Shown in pieces: positions 1-10,600 of a stretch of 64,000 nt of DNA. The translations under genes and the position numbers were made by a program. The notes beneath the pieces are model-generated. The model saw only the letters and a program-made list of their open reading frames with translations. It was not told where the DNA came from and ran no database searches. Where the stretch lies: NCBI RefSeq assembly GCF_014472395.1, contig NZ_JACSZW010000014.1, positions 1 to 64,000 on the forward strand. Direction: 5' to 3'. The stretch is from Pedobacter sp. N36a (lineage in GTDB: Bacteria; Bacteroidota; Bacteroidia; Sphingobacteriales; Sphingobacteriaceae). The first letter of the stretch is position 1; every line of letters starts with the position of its first letter.

Positions 1-135
1 ATCTGGGGCTATATTTTTCTCTTCAAGGTAGATGTTTAGCATCTTACCTTCTTTTTCTACCTGCGTTAATTCAAAATAATCCAGAATACCTTCCGGTAAT
101 AATAAACTGATCAGGGTTTGCTCGGCTTGACTCAA
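1..135 (-). CDS. ISAon1-type transposase N-terminal region, partial at the window edge
   Basis: The reverse strand reads 45 codons off the left edge. The translation contains LLLPEGILDYFEL, an acidic stretch and IYLEEKNIAPD, which matches my memory of the short N-terminal-region proteins of the ISAon1 transposon family in Bacteroidota. There is no ATG between the upstream in-frame stop and the conserved part, so TTG at 133-135 is the best start I can see; a damaged start is equally possible. The rest lies outside the window. It sits beside an integrase remnant, consistent with a mobile-element scar. Confidence 0.55.
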   Translation of the reverse strand, partial: MSQAEQTLISLLLPEGILDYFELTQVEKEGKMLNIYLEEKNIAPD

Positions 136-231
136 AATGAAAATTTTCGTTTGGTTTACGAATGCAAAAGAAAGAATTTATTTCCTTCCCCCCAAGAATT
201 CCGCTTGATCCTAAATCACATATAAAATTGA

Positions 232-474
232 GTGAGGCTACTTTTGTTTAACCTTTGTGCGAACAACACCGTAATACGATACCTTAAAAATTTCGGCAAG
301 ATCATGCGCATTTGTTTAAACCTGAAATGGATCGACAATGACGCGATTTTTGGCTATAAACTTAAATCAAAACCTGTTGAACGCCCATTTCTATCTGAAG
401 ATGAAATCCAACGCATTGCCCAAAAACAATTTAGTACCGTAAGGCTTTTACAGGTTAGAGATGTATTCTACTAA
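232..474 (+). pseudogene. Tyrosine recombinase (phage-type integrase) remnant
   Basis: The 80-residue product covers the end of the SAM-like core-binding domain and the first residues of the catalytic domain of a Bacteroidota tyrosine recombinase: VIRYLKNFGKIMRICLNLKW, then a conserved block near PVERPFLSEDEIQRI and RLLQVRDVF. In intact relatives the catalytic Arg follows shortly after this point. Here a stop comes right after VRDVFY, and no Arg/His/Tyr catalytic residues follow. A stop precedes the GTG at 232, so the N-terminal half is gone as well. Nineteen further in-frame codons (475-531) do not resemble the integrase C terminus. It is a decayed fragment, probably from a conjugative or mobilizable element. 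Confidence 0.6.
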
Positions 475-731
475 GATAGAAATATCGCTAACCTACTTGA
501 GAAAATGCTAAGAGCCCAATTTAAGACAGAATAGGGATATATAACATTAGTAACAACTAATATCGCATCATACAAACTCTTCTAAAACACAATCCGGGAT
601 AGTTTTCTAGGTTTTTATTTTGCGTTATTATACGATATTACTTGTTTTTCGATACACAAAACACAATTAGCTAAAATTCAGAATCTAAAGAGAAAAACCC
701 ACAAGCTAGAAACCGGATTTTTTAAGCATTT

Positions 732-775
732 TTGACCTATTTTTATCAGACTTTGTGTTGATAAAAATAGGTCAA
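732..775. repeat. Perfect 17-bp inverted repeat downstream of the protease gene
   Basis: TTGACCTATTTTTATCA (732-748) and its exact reverse complement (759-775) flank a 10-base spacer. It lies just past the stop of the minus-strand protease gene, where a terminator is expected. No clean T-tract follows on either strand, so it could be a weak terminator, a protein-binding site or a mobile-element end. The rest of 475-798 is AT-rich with nothing else recognised. Confidence 0.6.
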
Positions 776-798
776 AACTCTAAAGATAGATCTAACTG

Positions 799-2517
799 TT
801 ATCGTGTTTTCAGACTACTTTGATAATTTTCAATCAAGCGCAATATCACGGCTGCAGGAATAACAAGTGTGGTTGTTCTACTGGAACGTGCGATATTAAT
901 CCCACAAAAACGATTGTTAATATCAAAAACGGGACCGCCACATTCGTCAGGTTTGATTTTAGCGTCATGACTAAATACCTGGCTAAATCCGTCACGTCTT
1001 ATGCTTTTACCTCCCGGGAATTGTTCTGCAGGATGATTTGACAAAGGAGCCTTAAATACGTCCAAAGTTAAGTTTTTTGAATAAAAACTATCCAAACGCT
1101 TTATTCTAAAGGTAAGATGGTCATATGGCCAAAACTTCACAAGCTCAGCTCCGTAATCTTCGGGCTTATTTATCGCTATACCATTGATACTTAAAATCCG
1201 ATCACCCACCTCTATACCACTTACCCCTGCTGGAGAATTGGGTTGCACCGCGGTAATAACAATATTGCTCTCTTTGAATGTTGCCATTGCACCCAAATAT
1301 CCAATGCTAAATCTTTTTGGAGATTTAAAATACAGACTGCCAACAATACTGATCTGATCATGGTGATCTGATTGTGGAGAAATCAGGAATTTACCCAGTT
1401 TCTGAAATGATAAACTATCCCTGTTAAACTGTTTTAATTGTACCCCACCCTTAATTATGGGCAGAGCCTGCAACAAAACAAGGTCATTTTCTGAATCACG
1501 GGAAATAACTTTAAGGACAAGAGATTTGTTTTCGGCTAATATAACTGGATGATCGCCGATCAATGAACTTTTACTGATCACAAGACTGCTATTGATATCG
1601 CTACCTGTAGACCTTGCAAACACGGATAATAAAGTTCCATTGACTTGTTGTTCTTTACCATTTAGCACACTACTGATACGTAAACAACTCTCCTTTAACT
1701 GAGTAGGCAGAGGCACAAAGCTAAGCTGTTTATCTTTAAGGCCAGGGCTATTCTTGATAGGTGATCGATGTGGATCATTGCCAATAGCATCCTCAATTGA
1801 AGGAAAGGAGCCATAGGTTTTAGGGATATTTAAGGCGGTCCAGTACTTCCGGTAAAGATCGACTGGGATTTCATAATTTTCATCTTCCACGATTCCAATT
1901 GCACTATGCAAAGCGATAACCCGTCCTAAATAATCAAACAATGGACCTCCGGAGTCTCCAGGTTCCATAATGCACGTCGACTGTACAAAGCCAAACTCAT
2001 TTTTCTTATCCGTAATCCGGCCAAACCTAATGGTTGGCGATGGTTGATTTAATGTTTCCGGATAAGCTATACTTAAACAAAGTTCGTCCACCTTTAATGA
2101 AGATGACCAGCCCATTTCGGCCTGAGGCCAAATACCCTCTCCAATCATTTTCATGACAGCAACATCAGGGAAGTTTTTATTTTCGGCAAACTCAATTTCA
2201 CCAAGCCCTTTTGCAATATGCGACTTCCCATTGGGGAAAGTGACTAAATAAGTATTACCCGGCTGATTCACATGTGCGGCTGTTAAGATATGACCTTCGG
2301 AGCTAACAACAACTCCACTAAACTGCGCACTTGTCTGAACCTTTTTTAAAGTATCAAAACCCCATATTCTTACACTGGCACCATAGGCTTTTTCTATAGC
2401 TTTGAGTAATGTTTGTTCTAATTTTTTGGGATGAAAACTTTGACCATAAGAATGGGAAGATAGCAGAAACAACAGCAAGAATACTGTTGTTTTAAATGTA
2501 TTTTTAATAATGGTCAT
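799..2517 (-). CDS. HtrA/Deg-like exported protein with tandem trypsin-like domains and a PDZ domain
   Basis: A 572-residue exported protein with a signal peptide ending near SHSYGQ (about residue 26). Residues 45-230 form a trypsin-like protease domain with a complete catalytic triad: His82 in LTAAHV, Asp118 in FPDVAV and Ser189 in GDSGGP. Residues 265-400 look like the first half of a second trypsin barrel that keeps an ENDLVLL motif (Asp345) but has no His at the expected place (VISKSSL). A PDZ domain follows (about 405-475, IGYLGAM, VGDRILSINGIAI). The second barrel then seems to resume with DECGGPVF, where Cys526 replaces the catalytic Ser. Deg-type enzymes digest or chaperone unfolded envelope proteins. 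It is last in the locus 1 gene order, 103 bases after the thioredoxin gene, so it may or may not be co-transcribed. The family assignment is firm; the split second domain is my reading. Confidence 0.85.
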   Translation of the reverse strand: MTIIKNTFKTTVFLLLFLLSSHSYGQSFHPKKLEQTLLKAIEKAYGASVRIWGFDTLKKVQTSAQFSGVVVSSEGHILTAAHVNQPGNTYLVTFPNGKSHIAKGLGEIEFAENKNFPDVAVMKMIGEGIWPQAEMGWSSSLKVDELCLSIAYPETLNQPSPTIRFGRITDKKNEFGFVQSTCIMEPGDSGGPLFDYLGRVIALHSAIGIVEDENYEIPVDLYRKYWTALNIPKTYGSFPSIEDAIGNDPHRSPIKNSPGLKDKQLSFVPLPTQLKESCLRISSVLNGKEQQVNGTLLSVFARSTGSDINSSLVISKSSLIGDHPVILAENKSLVLKVISRDSENDLVLLQALPIIKGGVQLKQFNRDSLSFQKLGKFLISPQSDHHDQISIVGSLYFKSPKRFSIGYLGAMATFKESNIVITAVQPNSPAGVSGIEVGDRILSINGIAINKPEDYGAELVKFWPYDHLTFRIKRLDSFYSKNLTLDVFKAPLSNHPAEQFPGGKSIRRDGFSQVFSHDAKIKPDECGGPVFDINNRFCGINIARSSRTTTLVIPAAVILRLIENYQSSLKTR

Positions 2518-2620
2518 TTGCGATTTTTAAAAGATACCCTTTAATCATATGTTGTGCATTACTAACCCGGCAATATGATAAAGCTATTGTCCGGGCAGTA
2601 TGCAGTGGCAGAAATTGTAT

Positions 2621-3760
2621 CTATTTCATTAATTCAGCTAGTTTTTTATTGAGCACTTCACCCATTAAGTGACTGCCAATGATCTTACCGTCCGGCGCGA
2701 TCAAGAAATTAGCCGGTACACCTGATATACCGTAGACCTTTCGTGCGTCGCTTTCCCAACCTTTGAGATCGGAAACCTGAGGCCAGGTTAAGCCATCTTT
2801 TTTAATAGCCTCAATCCATTTGCCCTTATCATGATCCACAGAAACACCAAGAATCTCAAATCCCTTATCTTTATATACGGCATATTGTTTCAACAAATTA
2901 GGGCTCTCAGCACGGCATGGAGAACACCAACTGGCCCAAAACTCAACCAATACATACTTCCCCTTAAAGTCTGATAGGGACACCGATTTACCATTTACAT
3001 CCTTTTGTGTAAAATCGGGTGCTTTTGAGCCCAGAGCAGTTACTGTAGAGGAATTTAGAATTTTATACAGACCCTGGCCAGTATAAGATAACCTAAGCGG
3101 CTCACTTAGTTTATTAAATAAAGGCAATGCGATGTCTGACTTCACACCATATCCACTTACAGATTCGGATAAAGCTTGCAGCGCAAAGTAAGAACTTGGA
3201 TTGTTTTTTGCAAACACCAACATCTTTTGTCCACGGGAAACCCTTAACGCCTTCACCTGTTTATCAAGAATTTTAAAATAAGCAGTATCTTTCTGCTGCT
3301 CAGGTGTAGCCATTTTCAGCTGCACATTGGCATTATGATGCACAGTCATAACTGTCGGTCCAACTTCCTTTTCGAATGCTTTCATTTCGTTATATACTTT
3401 TGATCCCGTCCACTTTGCATTGTATAATGAGTCCGGAGAACTGATGTGTATGTTTTCCTTGCCAAAGCTCATATAAATCACATCTCCGATACCGCTAGCA
3501 TAAATTTCTTTATCTCTGATCCCTTCGCGTGAAAGTGTCATCCTGGAAGAAGCGATTCCCGATATACTTCCAGTAAATTTAAAAGTTCCATTTACAAAGG
3601 TTGCAGAGTCCGATTTCCCCTCTCCTTCTGAGCTATAGTCAATATAGATCTTTGCAGGTGCATTAAGGTTGCCAATTTTTCCGGTAATGGTAAAATTAGG
3701 TGTTTGTGCTACTGCAACAAAAGGTGCTAAGGCAGCAATTATCAATAGTTTTATTTTCAT
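2621..3760 (-). CDS. TlpA-like thioredoxin-fold protein with DUF4369 N-terminal domain
   Basis: A 379-residue exported protein. The signal peptide ends near AVAQ (residues 15-19). A DUF4369-type beta domain (about 22-120) and a helical linker precede an AhpC/TSA-TlpA thioredoxin domain (about 243-375). The redox motif WCSPC places the cysteines at 279 and 282, and SGVPANF supplies the cis-proline. Proteins of this layout are common in Bacteroidota, where they reduce disulfides or peroxides outside the cytoplasm. The start follows the upstream stop by 23 bases, inside an apparent operon SusC-SusD-DUF4843-PKD-TlpA. The role here is inferred: perhaps keeping cysteines of the SusCD cargo or lipoproteins reduced. 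Confidence 0.88.
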   Translation of the reverse strand: MKIKLLIIAALAPFVAVAQTPNFTITGKIGNLNAPAKIYIDYSSEGEGKSDSATFVNGTFKFTGSISGIASSRMTLSREGIRDKEIYASGIGDVIYMSFGKENIHISSPDSLYNAKWTGSKVYNEMKAFEKEVGPTVMTVHHNANVQLKMATPEQQKDTAYFKILDKQVKALRVSRGQKMLVFAKNNPSSYFALQALSESVSGYGVKSDIALPLFNKLSEPLRLSYTGQGLYKILNSSTVTALGSKAPDFTQKDVNGKSVSLSDFKGKYVLVEFWASWCSPCRAESPNLLKQYAVYKDKGFEILGVSVDHDKGKWIEAIKKDGLTWPQVSDLKGWESDARKVYGISGVPANFLIAPDGKIIGSHLMGEVLNKKLAELMK

Positions 3761-3783
3761 TGTGATCTATGTGTTTATAGTCT

Positions 3784-5205
3784 TTATCTTATTACTAAAT
3801 CAACCGGTTCACCGGGAATGCCACTAATAGTTTTAGTGATGTTACCATTTTTACCCACGGTTACATCAAGCGTGTATACAAATCCATTTACGCCTGTTGT
3901 AAGGGTATTTCCATCTTCACTTATCTTTAACATTGTAATTTTCTTACCGCCAAAGCTGGCTTCAAGTTCCGTCAGACTTTCGTTTACAGGATTATACCTC
4001 CATATTTTATCATTCGATGAAAAATAGAATACATTCAGGTTGTTACGAACCCATTTTGAATCTGCATTTACCGATGATGCCCCCTTAAACAGACGCTTAT
4101 GTTCAGGAATAATTTCCTTATCAGTTCCGGTAAGTTTGTAGCTGAATTTTAATTCGTAGGTATTCCCGTCGGCCTCCTTAAAATAAGCGTAAGAAGTACC
4201 CGACTCGCCTGCTTTCATAAAAATCAGATTTTGCAGGCCAATGGATTTAGGGTTAAATATACTGGTCTCTTTAACCAGATAGGTTGTATCAAGGTAGCTC
4301 CCATCTCCACCAAAAATGACAAATGCTTTTGCTTTGTTATCAAAACCGAAATAAAATGAGCTGCCATGCGTAAAAAAGCTGGACAATTGATAATCGCCAT
4401 TCTGTTCATTCGCAAACTTCCCATAATCAGGTGCAAATGGTGCAGTACTCGAGACACCAATGTATAATTTATTGTTGATGATCCCATTTGATATAGTACC
4501 CATCACTGGCTCTATATATCCGGGAGAAACTACGGGAGGAGGTAAAAAAAACTGCGATTTGAAATTATCTTTTTGTAGTAAAGTATTCGCATCAACTACT
4601 GTACTTCCCTTTATGGCATCATTGCATAACACCCAGTATTCTTCCTTGCTTAGCAGCTGAAAAGGCAGCGGCTTTGAATAGTACAACTGAACCGGATTAC
4701 CCGATAAAGACTGGTTATTAATGTTTTGATAAATATTTGGCAAAACGGTATTGTCTGGCTTCACGAATGACAATTTTGCGACGCCGCCGTCACTGCTCAA
4801 TACGACCGTGCCTGTAGAAAATTGTGTTGTGCCTGTTACCTTAAACTTGAACTTATAAATAAGGCCATTTCTTTTATCGGTAACAACCAATGTACTGGGT
4901 CTTTCGCCCGGACCAAGTCCATAAAGCATTTTTAATGGATAACCAGTATAAACGATATCCTTAAGTTCCTCTAGTACAAATATTCGCCATTCAAAACTGA
5001 GATCTTTTAGCGGGTCCGCTCCGTCTAGACTGACTTTCGGTTGTATAACCAGTGTATCGCCGGTAAGAGCCGGAAAGTTAACGTCCTTAACCCCTTCTAC
5101 AAGAGGCGCTGAAGGAGGTGAATAGGAATAGTTCCCCAGATCCTTTTTACAGGATGTATTAAATATGGCTGTGATCGCCAGTATATATATATATTTCGAA
5201 TTCAT
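3784..5205 (-). CDS. PKD-like family surface lipoprotein
   Basis: The ATG at 5205 is preferred over a longer frame reaching 5256. It is preceded by an A/G-rich stretch, gives a proper lipoprotein signal (ILAITAIFNTSC-KKD) and avoids overlap with the upstream gene. The mature protein starts DLGNYSY and has an Ig/PKD-like region (about residues 30-125: VNFPALTGDTLVIQPKV, FEWRIF), followed by a larger beta-rich region. This matches the Bacteroidota 'PKD-like family' lipoproteins that sit beside SusD and DUF4843 proteins. It is probably a surface-exposed binding component of the locus 1 transporter; its ligand is unknown. Length is about 473 residues. Confidence 0.75.
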   Translation of the reverse strand: MNSKYIYILAITAIFNTSCKKDLGNYSYSPPSAPLVEGVKDVNFPALTGDTLVIQPKVSLDGADPLKDLSFEWRIFVLEELKDIVYTGYPLKMLYGLGPGERPSTLVVTDKRNGLIYKFKFKVTGTTQFSTGTVVLSSDGGVAKLSFVKPDNTVLPNIYQNINNQSLSGNPVQLYYSKPLPFQLLSKEEYWVLCNDAIKGSTVVDANTLLQKDNFKSQFFLPPPVVSPGYIEPVMGTISNGIINNKLYIGVSSTAPFAPDYGKFANEQNGDYQLSSFFTHGSSFYFGFDNKAKAFVIFGGDGSYLDTTYLVKETSIFNPKSIGLQNLIFMKAGESGTSYAYFKEADGNTYELKFSYKLTGTDKEIIPEHKRLFKGASSVNADSKWVRNNLNVFYFSSNDKIWRYNPVNESLTELEASFGGKKITMLKISEDGNTLTTGVNGFVYTLDVTVGKNGNITKTISGIPGEPVDLVIR

Positions 5206-5227
5206 GATCTTTTTTTTAATACGTGAA

Positions 5228-6076
5228 CTACATGATGATCTGATTCCCAGCCTCATTGATAAAGAAATAGCCGTTTACCTGAGGGAAGAACTTTACATAA
5301 AATTTGATCTCCGGTGATGCAATATTGTAAAAATCATAGTCTTCAGTTCCATCCTTGCGCTTGGTAAGGACATATCCCAACTGTGGATTTCTACTTATCC
5401 AGGTAAAGGGATCCTTAACAAATAACCTTACATTTTCCAGATAGTACAATGTTCTGGGTATCTCCAGGTATGCATTTGGCAATGTTGGATTTACCAGATT
5501 TTTCCCACCCGAAATCAGGAACAACTGATGGGTTACTCTACTGTATTGTCCCAGCTGCCCTTGCCAGAACATCCACCATGAAGGCATTTCCAATCTATTG
5601 GAATAAACTATTTTTTTCGTCCGTAGCTTAACCGGCAAATCCTGTTTAAAATCAGCATTTCCGACAAGCATAAATGTTAAAGCAACAGACTTACTTGTTA
5701 AATTCTGGTCAATATTTTTGATGATCACCGGAACATTTATTTTCCCGGAATCTGCAGGCATCACATAAAAAGGCTTAAGTGGCTCGTAGTGCTTATCCCT
5801 TTCTGCAGTCGTTGAAGTATCAATAACAGTCAAATTAAACTGTCTGTCCTGCTTCTGACGTTTACCTGAAACCACAACCGGCACCCAAATAGTATCTTTT
5901 GCCAATCCCGGACTGGTAGAAAAGGAATAGGTAACAGCTGCTGTGTCAAAAACGCCTTTATTATCGTAATAATTTAAGTAAATATTATCTACTGATTCAT
6001 AAGTTGATATATCGTTTTTTTTACAGGCAAGTAGCAATATGCCAAGCATAAAAACGTAAAATATGTTCATTTTCAT
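5228..6076 (-). CDS. DUF4843 domain lipoprotein
   Basis: A 282-residue lipoprotein with lipobox GILLLAC-KKN (Cys at about 18). The body has the features I associate with DUF4843: an early YESVDNIYL block, a TYSFSTSP strand, then VPVVVSGKRQKQDRQFNLTV and RDKHYEP. These resemble Calx-beta/PKD-like outer-membrane lipoproteins encoded right after susD. Two ATGs (6076 and 6070) are both usable. Its end overlaps the leader of the next gene by about 20 bases, so the two are in one operon. Probable accessory ligand-binding lipoprotein of the locus 1 SusCD complex. Confidence 0.8.
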   Translation of the reverse strand: MKMNIFYVFMLGILLLACKKNDISTYESVDNIYLNYYDNKGVFDTAAVTYSFSTSPGLAKDTIWVPVVVSGKRQKQDRQFNLTVIDTSTTAERDKHYEPLKPFYVMPADSGKINVPVIIKNIDQNLTSKSVALTFMLVGNADFKQDLPVKLRTKKIVYSNRLEMPSWWMFWQGQLGQYSRVTHQLFLISGGKNLVNPTLPNAYLEIPRTLYYLENVRLFVKDPFTWISRNPQLGYVLTKRKDGTEDYDFYNIASPEIKFYVKFFPQVNGYFFINEAGNQIIM

Positions 6077-6087
6077 AATCTCTGTAT

Positions 6088-7596
6088 TTAGTTTCTGTAA
6101 GCTTGTTCGTCAACTGGAATTGGGGACACAAAAATGCTGTTGGAGGCGGGATAGATCAGTCCGTTGGTGTTAATGACGTCCCTATTTAGTCTTTTATGCA
6201 TAAAGAAAATCTGGCTTTCTCCGTAAAGTTCCTTTCTTGCCTCTCCAACAAGCTTATTCATAAATTCAGTTCTTGTGATGTTTTTTGGCAACGGCGTACC
6301 AATTCCACGGTGTTTGCGTACCGTGTCCACTAAAGCAGTTGCGTTGTTCGGGTCGCTGTCAAAACTTGCTTCAGCAGCAATGTAATACACTTCAGATAGT
6401 CGTAAGCCAGGCGTTACCGTTGGGTGAAGGTTTTTTAAGGGACTAGAATTTGTCGTATACTTCTGTAAAAAAGCTTTACCACCATCATTGGATGATGGCA
6501 CATCGCGGAACCATTGCGCCCTCCGCCAGTCATCCGCACCAACTGTTCCTTTTTCATAGATTAAGTCCTTCTGCGTAATTGAAGGTACATACATCGCATC
6601 ATTCTTTGAAAATAGGGCTGCGAAATGATCTACCTGATTATTGTCTTGTGAAACAAACCACGCCGTAATCAGCTCCGGATAAAAAATTTTATCTCTCTGT
6701 TCTGGATTTGTATTGTTAAAATCTGCACTCTCGGTCCAGGGGAATTTTTTAGCATCTATGACCTCCCTGGCATTTTGCAAACTATTTGGCAGGTCATTCT
6801 TATACAGATAAACTCTTGCTAATTGACCACAGACCGTATAGTAGTTCATGCGGTGCCTTCTGTTCTGAAGAAACAGAGAAGAACTATTTATCTCAGTTGC
6901 TTTTTTGGCTTCTGGTGTGCCATCTGGATAAATCTTCCCCGGATAACCAACCACGTATCCTGAACTTAAAATAGGATCGGAAGTTCGTAGCAGTATTTTA
7001 GCTGCAGAAAGGTCGGCAATCGCTTTATCCAATACCTCACTTACAGTAGAGAAAGGGGTGCTTTTTATAGAAACGGCTGTTACATATGGGATTACAGGAA
7101 CATTAGGATTGTTTTTATATGATGGCGCATAAATCCTTAACAAGTCAAAGTGCAGGTAAGCACGTAGTGTAAGCGTTTCTCCTTTGATCAACTCAAAGTT
7201 TTTATCCTGAAAAATGGATTTCTTCTGGTCGATCACTTCAAGTATCGCGTTACAATTACTGATAGCCTTGTAGCAAGCCGTCCAGATCTGATCATATTTG
7301 CCGATCAACGTCTGATCCGTGTATTTAAATGAGGCAATTTTCTGCAGGTTAAGATCTGTAAGCGTATAATTTTGCGCCATAATATCCAGATTAGACACAG
7401 TGAGATTACCTCCATATAAATCGCGGGTGGCACAATAGGTATAAACCCCATTCAATGCTTCTTTGAAACCTTCTTCGGTTGTAAATAATTGTTCCTTTGT
7501 TACATCAGACTCTGGCTGTACATCAAGAAATTTCTTGCATGAAGTACAAACCAGCAAGCTGATAATAAATATATAAGCTAATTTTAATGATTTCAT
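6088..7596 (-). CDS. SusD/RagB-family substrate-binding lipoprotein (locus 1)
   Basis: A 502-residue outer-membrane lipoprotein with lipobox LLVCTSC-KKFLDV (Cys20). The SusD-like N-terminal half (FTTEEGFKEALNGVY, TLRAYLHFDLLRIYAP) is followed by the SusD/RagB C-terminal half with the usual PSITQKDLIYEKG, RLSEVYYIAAEA and RKHRG blocks. SusD proteins act as the lid on the SusC channel and bind the substrate at the cell surface. The stop of SusC is 12 bases upstream, the standard susC-susD spacing. The C terminus (DEQAYRN) lacks the frequent NPGY ending. Confidence 0.95.
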   Translation of the reverse strand: MKSLKLAYIFIISLLVCTSCKKFLDVQPESDVTKEQLFTTEEGFKEALNGVYTYCATRDLYGGNLTVSNLDIMAQNYTLTDLNLQKIASFKYTDQTLIGKYDQIWTACYKAISNCNAILEVIDQKKSIFQDKNFELIKGETLTLRAYLHFDLLRIYAPSYKNNPNVPVIPYVTAVSIKSTPFSTVSEVLDKAIADLSAAKILLRTSDPILSSGYVVGYPGKIYPDGTPEAKKATEINSSSLFLQNRRHRMNYYTVCGQLARVYLYKNDLPNSLQNAREVIDAKKFPWTESADFNNTNPEQRDKIFYPELITAWFVSQDNNQVDHFAALFSKNDAMYVPSITQKDLIYEKGTVGADDWRRAQWFRDVPSSNDGGKAFLQKYTTNSSPLKNLHPTVTPGLRLSEVYYIAAEASFDSDPNNATALVDTVRKHRGIGTPLPKNITRTEFMNKLVGEARKELYGESQIFFMHKRLNRDVINTNGLIYPASNSIFVSPIPVDEQAYRN

Positions 7597-7607
7597 GTGG
7601 CTGTTAT

Positions 7608-10600
7608 TTAGAAGGTGGCCTGTAAAGAAAATGTAATGCTTCTGGCGAAAGGTGAATCTATACCCCGCTCTATTTCTACGGTCGATGCCCGGAATATATC
7701 ATTCATGGTAATCGCTGTTCTTAAGGTCTGGAACCCAGCTTTACGTACGAAATCCTTTTTAAAATCATACGACATGTAAACCGACTGCAGGTCTATTAAG
7801 TTCTCTTTTTGAATAAACCTTGAACTTGCCCTCGTTAATGAAAGATCCTGTATGTTTTTGTATAAAGCAGGATCTCCCGGGTTAAGCCATCTTTGCGACA
7901 ATGCTCTCCTATCAACATTAAACCGGGGATCAGCATTTTCGATTCTGTCTACCAGTGTCTGGTTATAGATTTGTCCGCCCATGCGGTAGTAAAAGCTAAA
8001 ACTGACCATGAAATTCTTATAGCTGATATTACTACCAACACTACCCGCAACCTTAGGTGTGCTATCACCCACTGGCTGAGTGTCTTTAATGTCATAGTCG
8101 TAGGTTAAAGTCCCATCTCTTTTTACAAAAATCTCTTTACCATTTTCCGGATCAATTCCTAAAGATTTCACTGCATATATGGTATTGAGCGATTGACCTT
8201 CATTATAGCGCAGCAAAGGCATTGATTTTAAACCATTTGCAGCATTCTCATTGTAAGCAGGATCACTCTGAAGATCGTCGATCTTATTATTCAGAACTTT
8301 TAAGGAATTGGATAGTTTGACCAATGTATTGGTATTGTGGGCCAGGTTACCTGTTATGTTGACATTCCAACCCGAAGTATTAATCGCATTAGCGGTCAGA
8401 TAGATCTCGTATCCTTTATTCGCCATATCGCCCAGGTTTTCTTTATAAGTAGTAAAACCTGTTGACGGGGCAAGGCTGATATCCGTAATTAGACCTTTGG
8501 TAAGTTTGTAGTAATAGCGTGGGGAAAGGACTATGCGATCTTTAAACAGTCCGAGATCAAGTCCGGCATCATAGGTATTGGTTTTCTGCCATTGCAAATT
8601 ACTGTTACCATAGCCTAGCTGAGCTGCTCCGATACCGGTAGAATACCAGTTCTGCGAATAGTACCCATACATAGATCTTGACATATAAGGCTCAAACCCT
8701 ACAGAGCCAAGTGTACCGGTACTTGCTTTTAGCCTCAATTGACTAATTACCGCTGATCCCTTAAGGAAATCTTCATTGTGTATATTCCATCCCGTCCCTA
8801 CAGCCCAGAAAGGAGCAAAACGTTTATTCGATCCGAATGCAGAAGATCCTTCCATCCTAAAAGAACCATCGAACAGATATTTGTTCTTATAGGAATAGTT
8901 ACCAGAAAAGAATGCTCCCGCTGTCCTGCTGATCAGCACATTGCCCCCAGGGCTAGAATTTTCTTTATAGATCCGGGCAAAACCGATATTGGTAAACCGA
9001 TCATTAGAGAATCCCTGCGCTTCGACAGATTTAAAATCAGACTTGGCAGAAAGGACATTGGCCCCAAGTACAAGATTGAAAAAATTGTCTCCAACCTGCT
9101 TGTTATAATTGATGGTTAAATTTCCGTCAATAGCAGTTCTGTTTGTCGTTGCATATAGGTAAGTTCCTCTGTTATTTAACTTATCTGTAGCATACTCATA
9201 AAATTCGTTGCTTGAAGGTGAACGAAATATATCAGCTTTTGAATTGGTTTGATTTAAACTGATCAATCCTTTGATGCGCAGACTGGATGATAATTTATAA
9301 TCAGCAGAAAAGGCATTTAATATTTCCAGGTAGGATTCCTTATTGAAATTGTTTAAACCGGCCTCAAACAAGGGATTAAATACATATACATTTTTATACT
9401 GATTGTCCTGGTTTCTGAATGTATTTACACGCCAGTTCGCCAGTTCCTGAATAATCCTGCCAGTACTGTCCGCTTTAGGAAAATAGGGGTTCATTAGGGC
9501 ATAGGTAGAAAAACTGCCATAAGGAGAATTCACAGCATTTGTCTGGTTGATAGAAAGATCATTTCTCAATATCAGTTTGGGAGAAGGATTATAGGTGAAA
9601 TTCATACCCCCACTATACCGATCTCTTGTGGCCCCTTTCATTACACTTGGCTGAGTCTGATACCTGACGTCAATTCCATAACGGAAATTCTGGTCCCCTC
9701 CCTGGGCATTAAGAGAGTGTTTCTGTGCATAGCTATTGCGAAGTGGCTGTGATAACCAATAGGTATCCACACCACTTGCGACATTTCTTAACCTAGAAAA
9801 GAGTTGCGCATCTAATACATCTTGTGGGGTATCACCACTTGATCCGCCTGTTTGGTACATCCCGGCAAGCTGCTCATAAGCTATTTTGTCTTTCGCATTG
9901 AGCACCTGATAGTCGGAAAGGTCCGGTCCGGAAAAAGTAAGTTCATAGTTATATCCCAGTTGCAGTTTACCCGCTACAGGAGCCTTCGTGCTAATAACCA
10001 TAACGCCGTTGGCCGCTCTCGATCCGTAAACAGCCGTTGCGGCGGCATCCTTAAGCAAGGTAATGGAGGCAATGCGGTTAATATCAAGGTCAATTACTTT
10101 TTGGAGGGAAACTTCAAATCCATCCAATATAAAGGCCGGCAGGTTAAAAGAACTGGTCAAATTGTTCCGGTCCAATACATCGTCTCTATTAGCGGGAATG
10201 CCAGGTAATGCGGTAGCACCACGGACATTGATTCTTGGCAGGGCATTAGGATCTGATCCTGCAAGGTTATTATCTAACAATCTGAAGGATGGATCAAATG
10301 TCTGAATGGCTTTTAGTACATTTTGCGGATTGGTTCTTTTCAGGTCTTCGCCCTGAATAACGATGGCATTTCCGGTATAACTCTCCTTTTTTATCGTTTG
10401 GTAACCGGTAACAATTACATCGCTCATCAGGTTTACCTGATCTTCCATACTCACCGTTATAAACTTAGCTTCGCCTACTTTTACTTCCTTTACCTTAAAC
10501 CCTATGTAAGTGAAGATGAGTATATCTCCCGGTTGTGCATCGATTTTAAACTCCCCTTTATTATTGGTCTGGACCCTAATATTTTTATTTCCTTTGATGG

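Noticed and set aside
475..534. In-frame continuation of the integrase remnant after its stop
   Set aside because: The residues (NIANLLEKMLRAQFKTE) do not resemble the catalytic or C-terminal part of an integrase, so read-through or a simple nonsense mutation is not supported.
732..775. Perfect 17-bp inverted repeat as an intrinsic terminator
   Set aside because: The stem is convincing, but neither strand has a T-run after it and the arms are mostly A/T, so I list it as a repeat rather than a terminator.
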